DNA from: Arcticibacter sp045629565
GTDB lineage: Bacteria > Bacteroidota > Bacteroidia > Sphingobacteriales > Sphingobacteriaceae
NCBI RefSeq assembly: GCF_045629565.1
Contig: NZ_JAZQRL010000042.1
Location: 59,676-123,675, forward strand
Length of the DNA: 64,000 bases
Direction of reading: 5' to 3'
Below the pieces are notes generated by a model. That model worked only from the letters and a program-made list of their open reading frames with translations, did no database searches and was not told where the DNA came from. This document shows, in pieces, positions 43,398 to 52,191 of this stretch. Within the stretch, counting starts at the first letter, position 1, and every line of letters starts with the position of its first letter. The position numbers were made by a program, and so were the translations under genes.

Positions 43398-45434
43398 TTA
43401 TCGACTTAATGGCAACCAAACTGACATTTCATTATGTCCGCGGTTTCCCCATGCGTAGTAAGGAACCAAACGTACTTGTACAGGCTTCTGAGCAGTTGAT
43501 ATCTCACGGTACAGCGTATTCTTCCAGCTACCTTTCCCAGTGCTGATCGCTTTACCTTCCAATACCGTTATCGGACTATTTTCGATAGTTGTTTTCACAG
43601 GTGTGAAAGCGATGTTTGATGGGATAGTGATATCAAAAAGGTTTTCTCCCTTAGGAAGATCAGTAGACTCCAGACAGTAAACAACAGGTCCCCTTTTAAC
43701 CGCAATTTGATTTCTTGTTTCCTCCACCAACGGATTAGATTCCATTAGGGTAGCAGGCATAGGAAGAGTCAGTTCAATCTTATCGTTCTTAGACCATTTA
43801 CGGTTCAACTCGACATAGTTACCGGCAGTAAGCTCCACATCAGCAGGCTTACCATTGATGGTCAGCTTTGCATCTTTACACCATCCGGGTATTCTGAAGA
43901 ACATGGAAAAGGCTTTGCGAGGTGCTTCTTTCAAGCTCACGCTCACCGTTTCATCCCAAGGATAGCTGGTAACCTGACTTAGCTTTATTTTCGACCCGTC
44001 CGCAAGCGTAGTTGCAAGGTCGCTGCCTCCATAAAGATTAAACCAAAGACCTTTTTCTGAGACATTATACAAATAGTTACCAACCTCTGCCACAGTTCTC
44101 ACCACGTTAGGAGGACAACAGTTTGACAATGCGATATAACCAACCCGGTCTTTAGACCAACGTTGCTGGAAAGGCAGATCATCAGAGACGCTTAGCGGGT
44201 TAGTGTAGAGGAACTTCTTTCCATCCAAACTGATACCGGACAGCACACTGTTATAAAGAGCCAACTCCATCACGTCAGTGTATCGGGCGTCACCGGTCAG
44301 CTGTAGCATCCGCCAGTTCCATAATACATTACCGATATTTGCACAGGTCTCACCATGAGCAGTATGGTTAGGAAGCTGGTAATCACGCCCGTAAGACTGA
44401 TGCGTTTTCTGTACGTCAGAAGGCTCATAGGATGTTCCATCTGGTGATACTCCGTCGTACAATGCGCCACAGGCACCGGTTATATACATCTTACGTTCAG
44501 TAACATCATCCCACATCAGGTTCAAACGGGATATAAGTGAAGTATCACCGGTTTCAGCATATACATCAGCCACCCCAGCATAAAGGTAGTTTGCTCTAAC
44601 GGCATGACCCATCGCCTTCGTTTGCTGTCTGAATGGAATACGGTCCTGGTTATCATCCGTACCGTTTTCTACCAAACCGCGGATGTCTATAAGGTTCTTG
44701 GATAATTCGAGATATCTCGGATCCTTCGTTGTACGGTACATTTCCACCACTCCCATATAGTGCGAAGGGCAAATTGCATTCCGTGCTAATTCAGGTGATG
44801 CTTTTTCATGGAAATTATAAAGATAATCTGTTGCCTTTTTTGCAATCTCTAAAAGGGTGGTTTTGCCCGTAGCACGATAATGAACGCAGGCGGCAGTCAT
44901 CAAATGGCCCAGGTTGTAAGTTTCAAAATGAAGACGGTCCTTAAATTCTTTTGCACCTGCTGCACGATTCCTTTCCTCAATCATTGTTGGGGTGTGTATG
45001 TATCCGTCTTCACGCTGACATTTAGCAATGACGGGGATCACTTCATCCATCAGCTTGTCAATCTTGGGATCCTTATTGGAGGCGTAAACGGAAGCTAGCG
45101 CTTCTATCAGTTTGTAGAAGTCACCATCATGGAACGGAGGTCCAGTGTGCTTTCCTTCCCTCAACCCTGCTGCAATCTCAAAATTAGTAAATGCATGAGC
45201 CCTGTTGGGATCTTTATAGAGTTCCCACATATAGGGAACCATCGCCTCTTCGCATACCTTGAAGCGGTCTGCCCAAAAGCCGTTGGTTAATTTGACTGCA
45301 TTCATATCAACACCCTTTAACTTCGCATATGGGCTGTTGGAGGTATTTACCAAGCTTCTTTGCTGGGCGAAGCCGGTGGCGTTTGCCATGAGCAGCATTC
45401 CCGCTGCAGCAAGACCTGTACAAATCTTTTTCAT
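43398..45434 (-). CDS. Secreted GH127 enzyme (beta-L-arabinofuranosidase or aceric acid hydrolase)
   Basis: The 678-residue GH127 protein has a signal peptide ending near GFAQ (residue 24). LTNGFWADRFKVCEEAMVPYMW, HDGDFYKLIEALASVY, HTAHGETCANIGNVLWNWRMLQLTG and NCCPPNVVRTVAEVG (Cys439, Cys440) are the family blocks; the cysteines and the upstream Glu form the zinc site. Known GH127 enzymes act on beta-L-arabinofuranosides, and one family member in B. thetaiotaomicron removes aceric acid from rhamnogalacturonan II. Either activity fits the cluster. Start taken at ATG 45434 rather than the TTG at 45449. Confidence 0.9.
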   Translation of the reverse strand: MKKICTGLAAAGMLLMANATGFAQQRSLVNTSNSPYAKLKGVDMNAVKLTNGFWADRFKVCEEAMVPYMWELYKDPNRAHAFTNFEIAAGLREGKHTGPPFHDGDFYKLIEALASVYASNKDPKIDKLMDEVIPVIAKCQREDGYIHTPTMIEERNRAAGAKEFKDRLHFETYNLGHLMTAACVHYRATGKTTLLEIAKKATDYLYNFHEKASPELARNAICPSHYMGVVEMYRTTKDPRYLELSKNLIDIRGLVENGTDDNQDRIPFRQQTKAMGHAVRANYLYAGVADVYAETGDTSLISRLNLMWDDVTERKMYITGACGALYDGVSPDGTSYEPSDVQKTHQSYGRDYQLPNHTAHGETCANIGNVLWNWRMLQLTGDARYTDVMELALYNSVLSGISLDGKKFLYTNPLSVSDDLPFQQRWSKDRVGYIALSNCCPPNVVRTVAEVGNYLYNVSEKGLWFNLYGGSDLATTLADGSKIKLSQVTSYPWDETVSVSLKEAPRKAFSMFFRIPGWCKDAKLTINGKPADVELTAGNYVELNRKWSKNDKIELTLPMPATLMESNPLVEETRNQIAVKRGPVVYCLESTDLPKGENLFDITIPSNIAFTPVKTTIENSPITVLEGKAISTGKGSWKNTLYREISTAQKPVQVRLVPYYAWGNRGHNEMSVWLPLSR

Positions 45435-45445
45435 ATGGGTTCCTT

Positions 45446-48400
45446 TCAATTATTTTTCGATTTAATAAGTTTTACCGGGCCAAGGAGGCCTCCTTTTAAT
45501 GGCTGCTTTCCTTGTAGACGGAAAGGTGCGGTTGTGTAAGTGATACGCTGATCTTGAGGCAGACGCTGATCAGCCATCAAACGATTCGCCCATGTATTGG
45601 TGACACGTATTTCCACTGAGTTAGCTCCTTTCCTGATCGCTGTGGTAATATCTGCCCTGTAAGGCGCAGTCCATATTACTCCGCAATTCTTTCCATTAAC
45701 AATTACTTCAGCGATATTAGCGATCTCGCCAAGATCGAGATATATTTTTTCACTCTCCTTAAGTGATTTCACATTGAAGCTGCTCGCATAGCTCGCGGTC
45801 CCTGAATAATTACGAATAAGTGTATCAGGATGAATGTTCCAACTGCTGAGGTTGTTAAAGCGAACAGGCTTTCCAGGTCCGCCTAAATCCGGATCAAAGC
45901 TAACGAACCAGGGTTCCGACAGGGTCTGCATATCTTCTGTTTCTATCCAGTTTTTTCCTTCCGCCCTTACAGCTTCGGCTACAGGCTTGGTAAAGGTGAT
46001 AAACACCGAGGCGTTCGGTTCAAAGAGGTAGCTTAATTTAGTTACTCCGTTTTCCGACATATAGCTCCTGGCTGCAAAACCTTCCCCGCTTACAGCATCA
46101 TAAAGCTCAGGAATACGTCCGGTTGCTCTTAGTGAAACAGTTACTTCTTTCTTAACGGAATCCTGATTAGCAACAAAGTATATGTCTGAATCATTATCCT
46201 TTCTATGCGTCCAAACGAACCCTGATGCCGCCTTGGATGATGAATCGAATATCTCCACATCTCTTGCTATCCCTAATTTCGCAAACGAAGAGGCATGGAA
46301 TGGCCCTAAAATCACTCTTCCTTTTCCTAAATGCTTCATCTGGAAACTCTCGGTTCCGTCCTGAACATTTTCAAAGGTTCCTCCCCACAACTCTTCGGCA
46401 ATTTCTTTCAATTTCTGATCCTGTTCACTTGCCCGGGCGAGTCCGGGAGTACTTATAGGCCGTTCGGAAAGGAGAACTGTTGCACCCTCCTTTGTTAATT
46501 GAAGAATTTTTTCCGCAACATCAACAGACATAATCCGGCTATTAGGCTGCATCTGATGTTTGCCAGGGAAGACCATGACTCCATAGCTTGCCCCTCCAGG
46601 AAAAGTCACCCGCCCATTCTCGACACGGGCCAGTCTCAATAGAGCATCCGGATTGAAAGAGTCATAGGCATAACCTCTTAGCGGATCGTTCCAATTTTCC
46701 GGCTCATACAAATTAGCAGAAACATTAACACCTTCGGGCATTTGTTTCATGGGCAATCCTTTATTCTCTACCCTCGCTTTTTCGTTTTCAACGCGTTCCC
46801 TGCCAAAAATCCCAGGAAGTGTATGAACCAGGCGGTCAGGCAGAATTGCCCTCCTCGGAATCTCTTCCCCGGTAAATACTGCGATATCTGCTACGAAAGT
46901 ACCTTTCTGCAGCTGCTGTTGAGCTCTTTCTGCGTAATCAACCCAAGCTTTTCCCGGTTTCCACCAGGTTTGGTCTCTTTGAAACAGTAAACCAACTCCA
47001 TCCAGCGTCATCCCCGGCTTCCGGTCTACCCAGGGATTGTGTGTAAACACATGGTAGACGAGCCTGTTAACTCCCATGGCATAATTTCTATCCTGTAACG
47101 ATTTTAGCATCCCCGGATGTTCATCCCAAGCCATTCTTAACTGCGTGAATGCCTCTGCCTGAATAATGGGTTTTCCGTATATATGCGCTCCACTGATCGC
47201 GTCGACCATGTCATTCGGCTTATCATGAGACGGGCTTCTTAACCAGAATTCGCCCATAGGAATGTCAACCTCTTTGTAATGCAGGAGTCCATCGGAGAGT
47301 ATCACAGGTGCCGTTGTCTCCGATCCAAACTGAGCATTGCTCCTGTGGGCCAGGTCTCTCGTCACTTTGTAGAAATTGTCATTCAACAATTCCGCAAGGG
47401 TTAAACGCACATCGTAAAGAAACCGCTCCGATACATCGGCACTCTCAACCGGGACACCGGCCATAACCAGTAGATATGGTTTCATGTCATATCCCCTGCG
47501 GGTTTTGAATTCCTTCTGAAATGCAGGAGTCCAGTTCTGACTGCCGCATTCCCAGCTATCAATGTAAAAAACTTTCAAAGCACGGTTAGCAAGCTCCGGT
47601 CCCGCTGTGCGCACCGCTTTGCCAAACCAGCTGTTAAATTGCAGCGTTACAGCCTCCGGATTAAGCTTATCAGACTCTAGGCCTTTGCCCGCTCCTGCCG
47701 TTTCATTCATATGTCCCGTTGAAGTATGTCCAATCCGCAAAACGGTCCAGTTTCCTGCCGTTGGTTTCCATTTCAGCTTCCCATTAGAATCAACATATCT
47801 GGTGATGTCCTGAATTTTGCGGAGAGGTACGCAAAGTTCGTCAGCAAGCTGTTCCCTGGTGGTACGCGGACTTACTCGCCATACCTCCCCGGTCTTGCCT
47901 TCGAACTGATGAATCTTCGCCTCTGAAGAAAGCTCAATACCGGCAATCTTCAGGCTTTGTTTCCATTTGGCACCATCCAGATCTTCTCCACCCGGTTCAG
48001 AACCTTCGCGGTTGTACACAAACCGAAAATAACGGGCGGTAACTGGCGGAATCGCGTGCGTTACATCAGAATCCCAGTCGAGCCATCCTGAACGTGGCGC
48101 TTGCATTTGTGTTATTCGCCGAAAATCTCTGCCGTTATCACTTACTTCGATAGCTAAACGTTGAGACTGTGTGTTAAAATTATTGACATGAATAGTAACA
48201 TTTCTGGCGGTAAAAGGCTTACTGAATTCATATTGAATCCAGCAGGGATCATTACTGGAAAAGTTTACCTTATTTCCCTTTTTTATAAGGAAAGACGCAT
48301 CCTTTTCCGGAATACTTGTCGTTATTTTCGGAATCGTGTTATACGTATTCTGCACAAAACCGCCAGGCGTTGGGTACGCCACGACAGCAAGTTCTTTATA

Positions 48401-48877
48401 ATAGCCCTTGTAAGAAGGAGGACGGCTCAGAGTATCATTAAAAAGCTTCCCTCCTCTTATCTCTGTCTTGCTCCAAACCACCTTTTGCATGGACAGTTCA
48501 GGCGTTATCCATGGCCCGGCTGCCGTCGCAAAACCATCACCAGGCAACAAGCCAATTTTAAGTCCCATACGGTCTGCCTCCTCTATGGCAAACCTGATCA
48601 TTTCCCACCATTCCGGAGTCAGCTGTTCGGTTACAGGCCGGAACAGAGGGGGATTTGTCGTCCCTTTGATGGTCGCAATATATGCACCGGCGATGCCAGC
48701 TTCTTTCATCGCCTCCAGGTCTTTTGTTATTCCTTCCTTCGAAGAACTGGAGTGCATCCAATACCACAACACCCAGGGCTTTGCAGGCTCTGCCAGGTGT
48801 TTGTCCGGCTGCGCTACGGCATTTGTAAAAGTACATAGTAGTGCTGTCAGCAGCATGAAATATCGCTTGATCATCAT
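45446..48877 (-). CDS. Secreted GH106 alpha-L-rhamnosidase
   Basis: The 1143-residue enzyme has a Sec signal (MMIKRYFMLLTALLCTFTNAVAQ). GH106 features are VLWYWMHSSSSKEGITKDLEAMKEAGIAGAYI (about 35-66), EEADRMGLKIGLLPGDGFATAAGPWI, KVFYIDSWECGSQNWTP and a C-terminal beta domain with TNTWANRLM. Characterised relatives cleave alpha-L-rhamnose from rhamnogalacturonan II and similar glycans in a calcium-dependent manner. The second codon is also ATG. It lies 13 bases after GH2 and 11 bases before GH127 in the same transcript. Confidence 0.92.
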   Translation of the reverse strand: MMIKRYFMLLTALLCTFTNAVAQPDKHLAEPAKPWVLWYWMHSSSSKEGITKDLEAMKEAGIAGAYIATIKGTTNPPLFRPVTEQLTPEWWEMIRFAIEEADRMGLKIGLLPGDGFATAAGPWITPELSMQKVVWSKTEIRGGKLFNDTLSRPPSYKGYYKELAVVAYPTPGGFVQNTYNTIPKITTSIPEKDASFLIKKGNKVNFSSNDPCWIQYEFSKPFTARNVTIHVNNFNTQSQRLAIEVSDNGRDFRRITQMQAPRSGWLDWDSDVTHAIPPVTARYFRFVYNREGSEPGGEDLDGAKWKQSLKIAGIELSSEAKIHQFEGKTGEVWRVSPRTTREQLADELCVPLRKIQDITRYVDSNGKLKWKPTAGNWTVLRIGHTSTGHMNETAGAGKGLESDKLNPEAVTLQFNSWFGKAVRTAGPELANRALKVFYIDSWECGSQNWTPAFQKEFKTRRGYDMKPYLLVMAGVPVESADVSERFLYDVRLTLAELLNDNFYKVTRDLAHRSNAQFGSETTAPVILSDGLLHYKEVDIPMGEFWLRSPSHDKPNDMVDAISGAHIYGKPIIQAEAFTQLRMAWDEHPGMLKSLQDRNYAMGVNRLVYHVFTHNPWVDRKPGMTLDGVGLLFQRDQTWWKPGKAWVDYAERAQQQLQKGTFVADIAVFTGEEIPRRAILPDRLVHTLPGIFGRERVENEKARVENKGLPMKQMPEGVNVSANLYEPENWNDPLRGYAYDSFNPDALLRLARVENGRVTFPGGASYGVMVFPGKHQMQPNSRIMSVDVAEKILQLTKEGATVLLSERPISTPGLARASEQDQKLKEIAEELWGGTFENVQDGTESFQMKHLGKGRVILGPFHASSFAKLGIARDVEIFDSSSKAASGFVWTHRKDNDSDIYFVANQDSVKKEVTVSLRATGRIPELYDAVSGEGFAARSYMSENGVTKLSYLFEPNASVFITFTKPVAEAVRAEGKNWIETEDMQTLSEPWFVSFDPDLGGPGKPVRFNNLSSWNIHPDTLIRNYSGTASYASSFNVKSLKESEKIYLDLGEIANIAEVIVNGKNCGVIWTAPYRADITTAIRKGANSVEIRVTNTWANRLMADQRLPQDQRITYTTAPFRLQGKQPLKGGLLGPVKLIKSKNN

Positions 48878-48890
48878 TTATCCTTCCCGA

Positions 48891-51800
48891 TTAAAATCTT
48901 ATTTTTTTGGCAATAGCCCCTGGGTCTGTCTGTCTGGACTTTACCGGCAACATGTAGAACGTATACTGGTATGGCTTTGATGGAATCTGATACTTCTCGA
49001 TCGGTGCAGACACGTCTGTCCAGGTATCATTCCCTCCAATACCCATTTGAATCAGGTCAATATTCAGCGTTAGATATCCTGCATCCTTCAACAGGTGCCA
49101 GTGCTTCGCTCTTACTATTTCCTCTTCGGTATACGGCCATGCACTCATGCTTAACAGGCTATCAGCTGCTACCAGCAAACCTTTGCCATTTTTTGCATCG
49201 GCCAGCTGCATCCATCTCACATCCGTACGGTTACCGTTTTCCTGTGGATAAACGTAGGGCTCCATAAAGCTCTGGATAGGTTGTGAGTAAATCGCCGCAT
49301 CGAAACCATAGCGCTTGTCGAGGTAGTTTTCAACCGGACCTCTGCCATACCACGATATCTGCTCATAATTTCTGCGGATCCCCATTTGCATACCAACCTT
49401 AGGTATATTGGGCAGGTCAGTAGAAGGGCTCAAGGAATAGTCCACTTTCAACACACCATCCCCGTTTAGCGTATACACAACTTTCGCTGTCGCCTTCCCT
49501 TCTATCAGCGAGTAGTTACTACTTATGCGGACCACTCCCGTGCCAACCTTTTCTGCCTTCACATCTGTTAGTGTCAGCTTCGCTTCATACCACTCTTTCA
49601 ATTTCCTGTTCGGCTTCCATCCTCTTCTGTCATTATCGGTCTGAGGCCTGGTGAAATGAGGTAAAAGCGGACTGAATACCTGTTCTTCTCCTGCGTTCAC
49701 ATACGATACCAGGGCTCCGTTTTCCTTGCTGATTCTAACCTTAAAAGACGGTCCGCTTAGATTGAAAGCGTTTGGCGTTTCGTCTAACTGAATATTTGCA
49801 TATTTCCCTGTGACGTTGTTTTTTTCAGCCACTCCCGTAACAGCAAATTGATTGGATGCAATTTCATGACCTTTAGGTGCCCAAGGTTCAGCCTGAGGAA
49901 GTGTAAAGTGAATATCCGCCAGATATTCAGATCCACTCTTCAGTTTTGGGAGATAGCGACTGATATTGATCAAAGTGTCCTTCCCTGCCGCCAGGTGAAT
50001 ACGCGGAAGTACCTTAGTTATAACTGGTTTTCCGTCTTCGCGGATAATAAGTGTAACCTCATAGCCGCTCAATGATTTCGCAGCATGCCTGTTTTCAACA
50101 TGAAGAATATTGCCAGGTCTCATCGTTGTCTCAACAGGTTGATAAACCCGTTTGCATTCATACATCGCTGCTTTAGGACGGCCATCCGAAGATACAATAC
50201 CATCTATACAAAAGTTCGAATCATGTCTCTTTTCACCGAAATCACCCCCGTAAGCAAAGAATTCTTTCCCTGTCGAATCTCTTTTAATGAGTCCGTGATC
50301 TCTGAACTCCCAGATACAGCCGCCGATCATGCGCGGATTGGAACGGAATATATCCCAGAACTCCTTCATATTACCATTGGAGTTCCCCATCGCATGAGAG
50401 TATTCCACAAAGATGATCGGCCTGTTATCGTTGTTTTTTTGATCAAGCAACAGCTTCGGAGTAAAAACGCCTGGGTAAAACCGGCTGATCATATCTACAT
50501 ACGGCTGATCGGTCATGTTGCCAATACGGTGCGAGTGATCGTTTGACTTCAGATAGCGTGGATCAGAAGGGTCCATGTAGCCTTCCGCACGGTGATTGCC
50601 CTGGGCCGGCTCATAGTGAATGGGACGGGTAATATCAAAGTCGCGTAACCATTCCGCCATTGCTGCATGGTTCGGACCGCGCCCTGCCTCATTTCCAAGA
50701 CTCCAGATGATCACACTCGGATGGTTCTTGTCGCGCATGGCCATCCTCGTGACCCGTTCCATAAAAGCGTGCGTCCATGTCGGATCGTTGCTTAACTTAC
50801 CACCCAACCCATGTGTTTCATGATTAGCCTCATTCATTACCAGGATGCCATACTCATCACACAAATCATAAAAATACGGATCGTTCGGATAGTGACTTGT
50901 GCGGATACAGTTGAAATTAAACTGCTTGATCATCTCCACATCTTTGCGGATGTCTTCCCGTGACAAAGCTTTTCCCTTTGAAGGATGCTGATCGTGACGA
51001 TTTACGCCATATAAGTACGTTACTTTTCCATTGATGAGCAGCTTCCCGTTTTCCTTTGAAAACTCAATTGAACGGAAGCCAACTTTACAGCTCTTGGATT
51101 CCTGTACATTACCCAATGAGTCGGTCAATGTCAGCACCAAAGTATACAGGTTCGGAGTTTCGTCACTCCATTTATCCGGATTCTTTATCGTCGTTTCCAG
51201 AAGTCCGAATTTGACGTTGTCCAGCCTTGGGTAGATCTCATTCACTATCGACTCCGCAGAACGTTCCAGTGGCTTACTCAAAACGGGCTTGCCTTGTTTG
51301 TCATATAACTGGGCCTTCAGGCTATAGCCCGGGATGGCTTTGCCACTAAAATTATCAATACGCGGACGAATACTGAATACCGCATCTTTGTAGTCCTTAT
51401 CTAACTTGGCCTGCCAGTGAAAATCTGCTATACGCACCTTAGGTTCTGCCATCAGCAACACCTCCCGGTGAATACCGCTCATCCGCCAGTGGTCCTGATC
51501 TTCCAGATAGGCGCCGTCACTCCAGCGAATAACCTGAACAGACACAATGTTCTCCCCTGCCTGAAGATAAGGCGTGATATTAAACTCTGAAGGCAGACAG
51601 CTATCTTCACCATAACCAAGGAACTTGCCGTTCAACCATACTTTGAAGCCCGAGCTTACACCTCCAAAATGGAGTGTCACGTTCATATTCTTCCAGTCGG
51701 CAGGCAGATTAAACACCTTTTGAAAGGATCCCACCGCATTATAGTCTTTCGGTACACGTGGAGGATCCACAGGCTGAAACGGATATACCGCACTCTTATA

Positions 51801-52190
51801 GATCGGAATATCGTATCCTTTCATTTCCCAGCTTGATGGCACTTCGAGCTTCTTCCAGCCGGAAACCCTGGATTTATAGAAATCTTTAGGGGCATCATCC
51901 GGCTTGAATGCGAATGAAAAATCCCAATCACCGTTCAGCATAAGTATTCTGCCGCTTTTATCCCGGTCACCAACTAAGGCTTCTTTTTCCGACTTGAACG
52001 AATATCCTGTAGCTCTTGCCGGCTCCCTGTTAATACTGGTTACCGTCTGATCCTCCCAGGGTTCCAGGCTAAATATTCCCGGTACAGGGGGAACAACTGC
52101 GGGCAAACCATCCACTGTTTGTGCAGAAGCGGCGCCTGCAAACATACATGCCAATGTCAGAAAATAGGAACGAAGACTCTTAATATCCAT
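48891..52190 (-). CDS. Secreted GH2 beta-galactosidase (LacZ architecture)
   Basis: The 1099-residue GH2 enzyme has a signal peptide (MDIKSLRSYFLTLACMFAGAASA). Domain order is sugar-binding, Ig-like, TIM barrel, Ig-like (DUF4981) and Bgal small chain. General acid/base is Glu501 in SLGNEAGRG and the nucleophile Glu596 in IFVEYSHAMGNS. SSWEMKGYDIPIYKSAVYPF is also typical. The frame begins at ATG 52208, but ATG 52190 gives a cleaner signal peptide and leaves one base after the upstream GH78 stop. Beta-galactosidase is the likely activity; some GH2 members in pectin loci act on other sugars. Confidence 0.92.
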   Translation of the reverse strand: MDIKSLRSYFLTLACMFAGAASAQTVDGLPAVVPPVPGIFSLEPWEDQTVTSINREPARATGYSFKSEKEALVGDRDKSGRILMLNGDWDFSFAFKPDDAPKDFYKSRVSGWKKLEVPSSWEMKGYDIPIYKSAVYPFQPVDPPRVPKDYNAVGSFQKVFNLPADWKNMNVTLHFGGVSSGFKVWLNGKFLGYGEDSCLPSEFNITPYLQAGENIVSVQVIRWSDGAYLEDQDHWRMSGIHREVLLMAEPKVRIADFHWQAKLDKDYKDAVFSIRPRIDNFSGKAIPGYSLKAQLYDKQGKPVLSKPLERSAESIVNEIYPRLDNVKFGLLETTIKNPDKWSDETPNLYTLVLTLTDSLGNVQESKSCKVGFRSIEFSKENGKLLINGKVTYLYGVNRHDQHPSKGKALSREDIRKDVEMIKQFNFNCIRTSHYPNDPYFYDLCDEYGILVMNEANHETHGLGGKLSNDPTWTHAFMERVTRMAMRDKNHPSVIIWSLGNEAGRGPNHAAMAEWLRDFDITRPIHYEPAQGNHRAEGYMDPSDPRYLKSNDHSHRIGNMTDQPYVDMISRFYPGVFTPKLLLDQKNNDNRPIIFVEYSHAMGNSNGNMKEFWDIFRSNPRMIGGCIWEFRDHGLIKRDSTGKEFFAYGGDFGEKRHDSNFCIDGIVSSDGRPKAAMYECKRVYQPVETTMRPGNILHVENRHAAKSLSGYEVTLIIREDGKPVITKVLPRIHLAAGKDTLINISRYLPKLKSGSEYLADIHFTLPQAEPWAPKGHEIASNQFAVTGVAEKNNVTGKYANIQLDETPNAFNLSGPSFKVRISKENGALVSYVNAGEEQVFSPLLPHFTRPQTDNDRRGWKPNRKLKEWYEAKLTLTDVKAEKVGTGVVRISSNYSLIEGKATAKVVYTLNGDGVLKVDYSLSPSTDLPNIPKVGMQMGIRRNYEQISWYGRGPVENYLDKRYGFDAAIYSQPIQSFMEPYVYPQENGNRTDVRWMQLADAKNGKGLLVAADSLLSMSAWPYTEEEIVRAKHWHLLKDAGYLTLNIDLIQMGIGGNDTWTDVSAPIEKYQIPSKPYQYTFYMLPVKSRQTDPGAIAKKIRF

Positions 52191-52191
52191 G

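Noticed and set aside
48161..48838. 225-codon plus-strand frame opposite GH106
   Set aside because: Antisense to conserved GH106 sequence, with arginine/cysteine-rich low-quality protein; a codon shadow.
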